Assembly (NCBI GenBank): GCA_002840355.1
Contig: PHAL01000004.1
Span: forward strand, 52,074-116,073
Reading direction: 5' to 3'
DNA from: Elusimicrobia bacterium HGW-Elusimicrobia-3
GTDB lineage: Bacteria > Elusimicrobiota > Elusimicrobia > Elusimicrobiales > UBA9959
DNA: 64,000 bases
Shown here: positions 60,201 through 64,000 of the stretch, in pieces
Position numbering within the stretch: position 1 is the stretch's first letter
Layout of the letters: each line of letters starts with the position of its first letter
Notes under the pieces: generated by a model
What the model was told of the DNA's origin: nothing
Seen by the model: the letters and a program-made list of their open reading frames with translations, nothing else
Databases searched by the model: none
Position numbers and translations under genes: made by a program

Positions 60201-61016
60201 ATGCGCATTTTACTCACCGGCGCCACGGGTTTCGTGGGCGGCCATGTTGCCGCCGCGCTGGCGGCCGGCAACCGGGTACTGGCCCCCGCGCGGGGCGCCG
60301 GAGGCAGCCTGCCGCCAGGCGTGGAGCGCTTGCCCTTCAGCGAGGACCTGGCCGGCCTGGTGGCGGCGCAGCGGCCCGACGCCGTGGTGAACCTGCTGGG
60401 CATAATCTCCGGCGATTTCGACCTGGTGCACGTGGAATATACCCGCCGCCTGCTGGCCGGGGCCGCGGCCGCGGGGGTGAAGAAGTTCGTGCAGATGTCG
60501 GCCCTGGGCGCCTCCGAGAGTTCCCCCTCCGCCTACCAGCGCAGCAAGGCCGCAGCCGAAAAATTGGTAGCCGCCTCGGGAATACCTTACGCCATAGCCC
60601 GCCCCTCCCTCATCGCCGGGGCCGGCCAGAAACTTACCGCCCGCCTGGCCGCGGCGGCCCGCTGGACGCCGGTGCTGGCCGCGCCGGCCGGCCTGCGGGT
60701 AGCGCCCGTGCCCGTGGCGAGCGTGGCCGCCTGCTTCAGGCGCCTGGCCGAAGACCCCGCCGCCGCCGGCATCTACGAGCTGGCAGGCGAGCGGGAAATG
60801 AGCATGCGCGAGTATTTCAGCGAGTCGCTCCTGGGCGCGGGGCTGCGCCGGCTGGTGCTGCCGGTGCCGCGCGCGCTCTTCCTGCCGCTGGTCCCACTCT
60901 TCGCCCTGCTGCCGGACCCGCCGCTTACGCTGGACCAGTACCGCATGATGGCCGCGGACAATGTGCCGTCCGGTAATTTCCCGGGCGTGAAAGAACTGCT
61001 CGGAGGCAAGCCATGA
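60201..61016 (+). CDS. NAD(P)-dependent epimerase, NDUFA9-like SDR
   Basis: 271 residues, atypical short-chain dehydrogenase. N-terminal LLTGATGFVGGHVAAAL gives the Rossmann nucleotide loop; YQRSKAAAEKLV holds the Tyr-x3-Lys-like pair. Layout and length match NDUFA9-like/YbjT-like NAD(P)-binding proteins that act on sugars or quinone-associated complexes; substrate unknown. No ribosome-binding site and a leaderless-type promoter. ATGA overlap with uvsE, an unrelated DNA repair gene. Confidence 0.8.
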   Translation: MRILLTGATGFVGGHVAAALAAGNRVLAPARGAGGSLPPGVERLPFSEDLAGLVAAQRPDAVVNLLGIISGDFDLVHVEYTRRLLAGAAAAGVKKFVQMSALGASESSPSAYQRSKAAAEKLVAASGIPYAIARPSLIAGAGQKLTARLAAAARWTPVLAAPAGLRVAPVPVASVAACFRRLAEDPAAAGIYELAGEREMSMREYFSESLLGAGLRRLVLPVPRALFLPLVPLFALLPDPPLTLDQYRMMAADNVPSGNFPGVKELLGGKP

Positions 61017-61909
61017 TACGCCTGGGCCTCTGCTGCAAATTCAACGAGGAGCCGATAAGTTTCCGCACGGCCACCGCCACCCACGTGCTGAAGCTTACCC
61101 CGAAGGCGCGCGCGGAGAAACTGGCCGGCATCTGCCAGGACAACGCGGCGGCCCTGAAGCGGGCGCTGGACTATTGCGCGGCCAACGGCATAGGCAGCTT
61201 CCGCGTCAACAGCCAGCTGCTGCCGCTCAAGACCCACCCGCGCGCCGGCTACGACCTCAAAGACCTGCCCGGCGGCCCGGGGACCGTTTCCGTTTTCAAA
61301 GCCTGCGGCCGCCAGGCGAAAGCCCTCGGCCTGCGCCTGACCTTTCACCCGGACCAGTTCGTGCTGCTCAGTTCCCCCACGGCGAGCGTCACCGCGGCCT
61401 CGCTGCTGGAGCTGGAATACCAGGCCGAGGCCGCCGAGTGGACCGGCGCCGACGTGATAAACATACACGGCGGCGGCGCCTACGGCGACAAGCCGGCCGC
61501 GCTGGGCCGGCTGGCCGCCGCGCTCAAGCGCCTCAGCCGCCGGGCCCGCGCGCGCCTGGCGCTCGAGAACGACGACCGCACCTATTCCCCCGCCGACCTG
61601 CTGCCTTTCTGCCGGGAACACGGCCTGCCCTTCGTCTACGACGTGCATCACCACCGCTGCCTGCCCGACGGCCTTTCGGTAGAGCAGGCCACCAGCCAGG
61701 CGCTGGCCACCTGGGGCGGCCGCGAACCGCTGTTCCATCTCTCCAGCCCCCGCGAGGGCTGGAAAGGCTCCGACCCGCGCCCGCACCACGATTACATAGA
61801 TATAAAGGATTTTCCCGCCTGCTGGAGGAAGCTGAACATAACGGTGGAGGTTGAGGCCAAGGCCAAGGAAACGGCCATAGCCCGCCTGCGCCGGGAACTC
61901 GGGATGTAA
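61013..61909 (+). CDS. uvsE: UV damage endonuclease UvsE
   Basis: 298 residues, TIM barrel. N-terminal RLGLCCKFNEEPISFRTATA, FRVNSQLLPLKTHPRAGYD, RLTFHPDQFVLLSSP, NIHGGGAYGDK and YDVHHHRCLPD carry the conserved metal-binding His, Asp and Glu residues. It nicks 5' of UV photoproducts and abasic sites, an excision route independent of UvrABC. Coupled to the upstream SDR gene. Confidence 0.95.
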   Translation: MIRLGLCCKFNEEPISFRTATATHVLKLTPKARAEKLAGICQDNAAALKRALDYCAANGIGSFRVNSQLLPLKTHPRAGYDLKDLPGGPGTVSVFKACGRQAKALGLRLTFHPDQFVLLSSPTASVTAASLLELEYQAEAAEWTGADVINIHGGGAYGDKPAALGRLAAALKRLSRRARARLALENDDRTYSPADLLPFCREHGLPFVYDVHHHRCLPDGLSVEQATSQALATWGGREPLFHLSSPREGWKGSDPRPHHDYIDIKDFPACWRKLNITVEVEAKAKETAIARLRRELGM

Positions 61910-61927
61910 GCTCCGCCGGGACGAAAC

Positions 61928-61957
61928 AAAAAAAGGGCCCTCTCGGGCCCTTTTTTT
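61928..61957. terminator. bidirectional terminator
   Basis: Perfect stem of A7-GGGCCC / GGGCCC-T7 with loop TCTC. Shared by the convergent uvsE and lysC genes. Confidence 0.9.
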
Positions 61958-61973
61958 GTTTGCGGGGGCGGCG

Positions 61974-63239
61974 CTAGGCGCGGCGGGCCGGCTTTTTGCG
62001 GGGCGCGGTTTTGCGCGCCGTGGTCTTGCCCAGCTCGAAGACCTCGTGCAGCGTGCGCACGGCCAGCTCGGAATACTTGGCCTCTATCAGGCAGGAGACC
62101 TTGATGTCGGAGGTGTTGACCATGTAGACGCTGATGCCTTCCCGCGCGAGCGCGGTGAACATCTTGGAGGCCACGCCGCTATGCAGGCGCATGCCCGCCC
62201 CGACGATGGAAAGCTTGTCCAGCCCCGAGCGCACGGCATAGCTGCTGCCCGGGTAGCCGGAGGTTATCTTCTTGGCGGCTTTCTCCGCGGCGGCCAGGTC
62301 GGCCGAGCCGCAGGTAAACGAGACCGAGGTGGCCCGGTCGGCGCCGGTGGTGTCCTCCACTATCATGTCTATGTTGATCTCGTCCTCGGCGATGGCGGTG
62401 AAGACGCCGGCCAGGATGCCGGGCTTGTCGGGGATGCTGAGCAGCGAGACCTTCACCTGTTTCTTGTCGCAGACTATACCTGCCACAGCGGCGTATTCCA
62501 TGATCTCCTCCTCGGTCACCACGGCGGTGCCCGGATTAAAATTGAGCGACGAGCGCACTATGAGCGGCAACTTGTTGCGGCGCGCCATCTCCACGCAGCG
62601 CGGGTGCAGCACCTTGGCGCCCAGGTAGGACATCTCCAGCATTTCCTCGTAGGTGACCCTGGGCAGCATGCGCGCGTCGGGACAGACCGACGGGTCGGCG
62701 GTGAAGATGCCGTCCACGTCCTTGTAGAACTCCACCCGGTCGGCCTTCAGCGCCACGCCCAGCGCCACGGCGGTGATGTCGGAGCCGCCCCGGCCCAGCG
62801 TGGTGATGGAGCCCTCGCGCGTGGCGCCCTGGAAGCCGGCCACCACCACGATGTAGCCGTCGCCGAGCGCCTCCAGCGTGCGGCCGGTATTCACCGATTC
62901 TATGCGGGCGCGGGAGAAGGAACCGGTGGTGGTTATCTGCACCTGGTGCCCCAGGAAGGAGACCGCCTTGCGGCCCTGCGCCTCTATGGCCAGCGCCAGC
63001 AGGGCGGTGGTCACCTGCTCGCCGGTGGCCAGCAGCACGTCGAACTCGCGCCCTTCCGACCTTTCCGAGACGGTACGGCCCAGCTCTATGAGGCGGTTGG
63101 TCTCGCCGGCCATGGCCGAAACGACCACCACCACCTTGTCGCCGCGGCCGGCGCTCTGTATCACGCGCTTGGCCACCGCGCGGATGCGCTCTATGGTGCC
63201 GACGGAGGTGCCGCCGTATTTCTGTATTATCAGTGCCAT
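61974..63239 (-). CDS. lysC: aspartate kinase
   Basis: 421 residues. First step of the Lys/Thr/Met pathway. N-terminal kinase motif MALIIQKYGGTSVG, LGRGGSDITAVALG (substrate/ATP site), YKDVDGIFTADP, then two ACT domains (about 265-400) for feedback control. The C-terminus has an Ala/Lys/Arg tail not usual in the family. The start at 63239 is chosen from the family N-terminus; an in-frame ATG at 63260 is possible. No internal beta-subunit start was checked. Confidence 0.95.
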   Translation of the reverse strand: MALIIQKYGGTSVGTIERIRAVAKRVIQSAGRGDKVVVVVSAMAGETNRLIELGRTVSERSEGREFDVLLATGEQVTTALLALAIEAQGRKAVSFLGHQVQITTTGSFSRARIESVNTGRTLEALGDGYIVVVAGFQGATREGSITTLGRGGSDITAVALGVALKADRVEFYKDVDGIFTADPSVCPDARMLPRVTYEEMLEMSYLGAKVLHPRCVEMARRNKLPLIVRSSLNFNPGTAVVTEEEIMEYAAVAGIVCDKKQVKVSLLSIPDKPGILAGVFTAIAEDEINIDMIVEDTTGADRATSVSFTCGSADLAAAEKAAKKITSGYPGSSYAVRSGLDKLSIVGAGMRLHSGVASKMFTALAREGISVYMVNTSDIKVSCLIEAKYSELAVRTLHEVFELGKTTARKTAPRKKPARRA

Positions 63240-63333
63240 ATCGAAGCGATATTCTCCCAAATGCCGCGCCCCTTGGCAATGCCCGCCACGGCGCGGAGAG
63301 AGGGTTACCGCCTCCCAAGCGGCCGGACTTTTT

Positions 63334-63341
63334 TATATTAT
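63334..63341 (+). promoter_or_regulatory. -10 region before the OPT gene
   Basis: TATATT/TATTAT in an AT-rich patch 64-71 bp before the OPT start; TTTTTT upstream but no good -35. The same patch read backwards gives TATAAT and could serve lysC. Confidence 0.4.
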
Positions 63342-63404
63342 ATGGTGAAGTTGCGGAACAAAAGCCCCGCGATTTTTTCGCAAAGCACCTTTTGAGGAGA
63401 CTAA

Positions 63405-64000
63405 ATGAAAGAACTGAACTGGCGGTTGTTATTGCTGGGAGGCCTGTTGTGCGCGGTGGCCGCGGCGGCCACGCCTTACGTCACGCTCAAGCTCGGGCAG
63501 AGCGTGGACCTGACCATGGGCGGCATGTTCCTGGCCGCCTTCGTGCTGGGCAAGCGCATGAAAGGGCAGGAGCTCGCCATCGAGCTCAACATCATCCAGG
63601 CCATGATCGGCCTGGTGTCGAGCATCGCCTTCATGGTCGTCATCCTGTCGGCTTTCTTCTATATACAGAACGTCTTCGGCCGCGACATCGGCTTCAACCT
63701 GAGCGTCTGGCAGATGTTCCTCTGGCTGATGGTCTCGGCCAGCCTCGGCGTGTTCATGGGTATCTTCCCCCGCGGCTCCCTGCTGAAAGACCACTCCATC
63801 CCCTGGCCCGGCAGCAAGGCCACGCTGGCCGTGGCCCAGACGCTGACCGACCCGAACGCCACGGAGACCACCAAGCGGCGCCGCGACGTGCTGATGGTCA
63901 GCACCGGCGGGGCCGGCTTCCTGACCGGGCAGAAGTGGGAATTCCTCCTTAGGGCAAAGGGAGATAAAAAGTACCTTGTATGCAACGCGGATGAAGGAGA
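63405..64000 (+). CDS. OPT family transporter, 5' part, running into NuoF sequence
   Basis: The frame is open to the window edge. Ribosome-binding site GAGGAG precedes the ATG. Residues 1-~165 match the N-terminus of oligopeptide transporter (OPT) proteins: three hydrophobic segments, [33 protein letters not shown], then [14 protein letters not shown] and [11 protein letters not shown]. From about residue 168 the sequence is no longer OPT-like but matches the FMN-binding region of NuoF/HoxF. The transporter is therefore incomplete or chimeric as given. Confidence 0.75.
   Translation, partial: MKELNWRLLLLGGLLCAVAAAATPYVTLKLGQSVDLTMGGMFLAAFVLGKRMKGQELAIELNIIQAMIGLVSSIAFMVVILSAFFYIQNVFGRDIGFNLSVWQMFLWLMVSASLGVFMGIFPRGSLLKDHSIPWPGSKATLAVAQTLTDPNATETTKRRRDVLMVSTGGAGFLTGQKWEFLLRAKGDKKYLVCNADEG
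63906..64000 (+). pseudogene. NuoF/HoxF-like fragment joined in frame
   Basis: About 31 codons read [13 protein letters not shown], a short linker, then [11 protein letters not shown], the NADH-dehydrogenase/hydrogenase diaphorase signature (family form RGRGGAGFPTGxKW ... [12 protein letters not shown]). Codons shift to AAA, GGA, GAT, CTT and GTA, unlike the GC-rich OPT part. The junction lies in a shared GGC-GGG-GCC-GGC stretch (63906-63917). Confidence 0.75.

Overview
The window is about 64 kb of GC-rich bacterial DNA, densely coded, with many 1-4 bp gene overlaps. The gene set indicates a diderm (Gram-negative-type) bacterium: lipoprotein signals, a bacterial lipocalin, a Wza/Wzc-type polysaccharide exporter, a heptosyltransferase-like domain, and a spoVG homologue in a non-sporulating setting. 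The combination (stand-alone SpoVG, an L25/CTC ribosomal protein, giant coiled coils, many receiver proteins) is compatible with Elusimicrobiota or a similar deep-branching diderm phylum. That placement is an inference from gene content and order, not from a search.

Layout. 1-5.2 kb: end of a CsgG/FlgO-like gene, then signalling genes: a lone receiver, a receiver-GAF-histidine kinase, a receiver-nucleotide cyclase and a double-receiver protein. 5.2-5.4 kb: two tRNA-Ser genes. 5.5-16.5 kb: a long housekeeping run glmM-pdxJ-glmS-acpS-nnrD-thiL-tsaE-tsaB-rimI-TPR protein-ispE. 16.5-22.5 kb: spoVG, tRNA-Gln, a GIY-YIG protein, a beta-carbonic-anhydrase-like protein, glmU-prs-rplY-pth and two small proteins. 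glmM, glmS and glmU together supply most of the route to UDP-GlcNAc, and prs supplies PRPP.

23.0-27.5 kb: a three-gene operon of a 1031-residue coiled coil, a second coiled coil and a two-helix membrane protein with a C-terminal coiled coil; no family was recognised. 27.5-48.1 kb: a surface-polysaccharide locus with Wza-like exporter, Wzc-like co-polymerase/tyrosine kinase, Wzy-like polymerase/ligase, Wzx-like flippase, six or seven glycosyltransferases, several methyltransferases, a CDP-alcohol phosphotransferase-like protein, a WbqC-like protein and an asparagine-synthase/GT9 fusion. The middle of this locus (about 36.95-40.3 kb) is visibly AT-richer.

48.2-64 kb: a secreted phospholipase D-like protein, a divergent class III cyclase-fold protein, a HEAT-repeat protein with a permuted NlpC/P60 domain, a membrane metallophosphoesterase, rtcB-archease, an ankyrin lipoprotein, a scar region with fragments of a TPR gene, aroC and hrpB, an operon of lipocalin / Pycsar-effector-like membrane protein / MscS channel with cyclic-nucleotide-binding domain, an SDR epimerase, uvsE, lysC and an OPT transporter whose reading frame turns into NuoF/HoxF sequence at the right edge.

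Most notable: (i) a chorismate synthase fragment with foreign codon usage between two truncated genes; (ii) an OPT-to-NuoF junction at the window end; (iii) six genes whose ATG lies exactly 6 nt after a -10-like hexamer, suggesting leaderless mRNAs; (iv) the coiled-coil operon; (v) two candidate cyclic-nucleotide effectors in one operon, with two cyclase-fold genes elsewhere in the window; (vi) the asparagine synthase-heptosyltransferase fusion.
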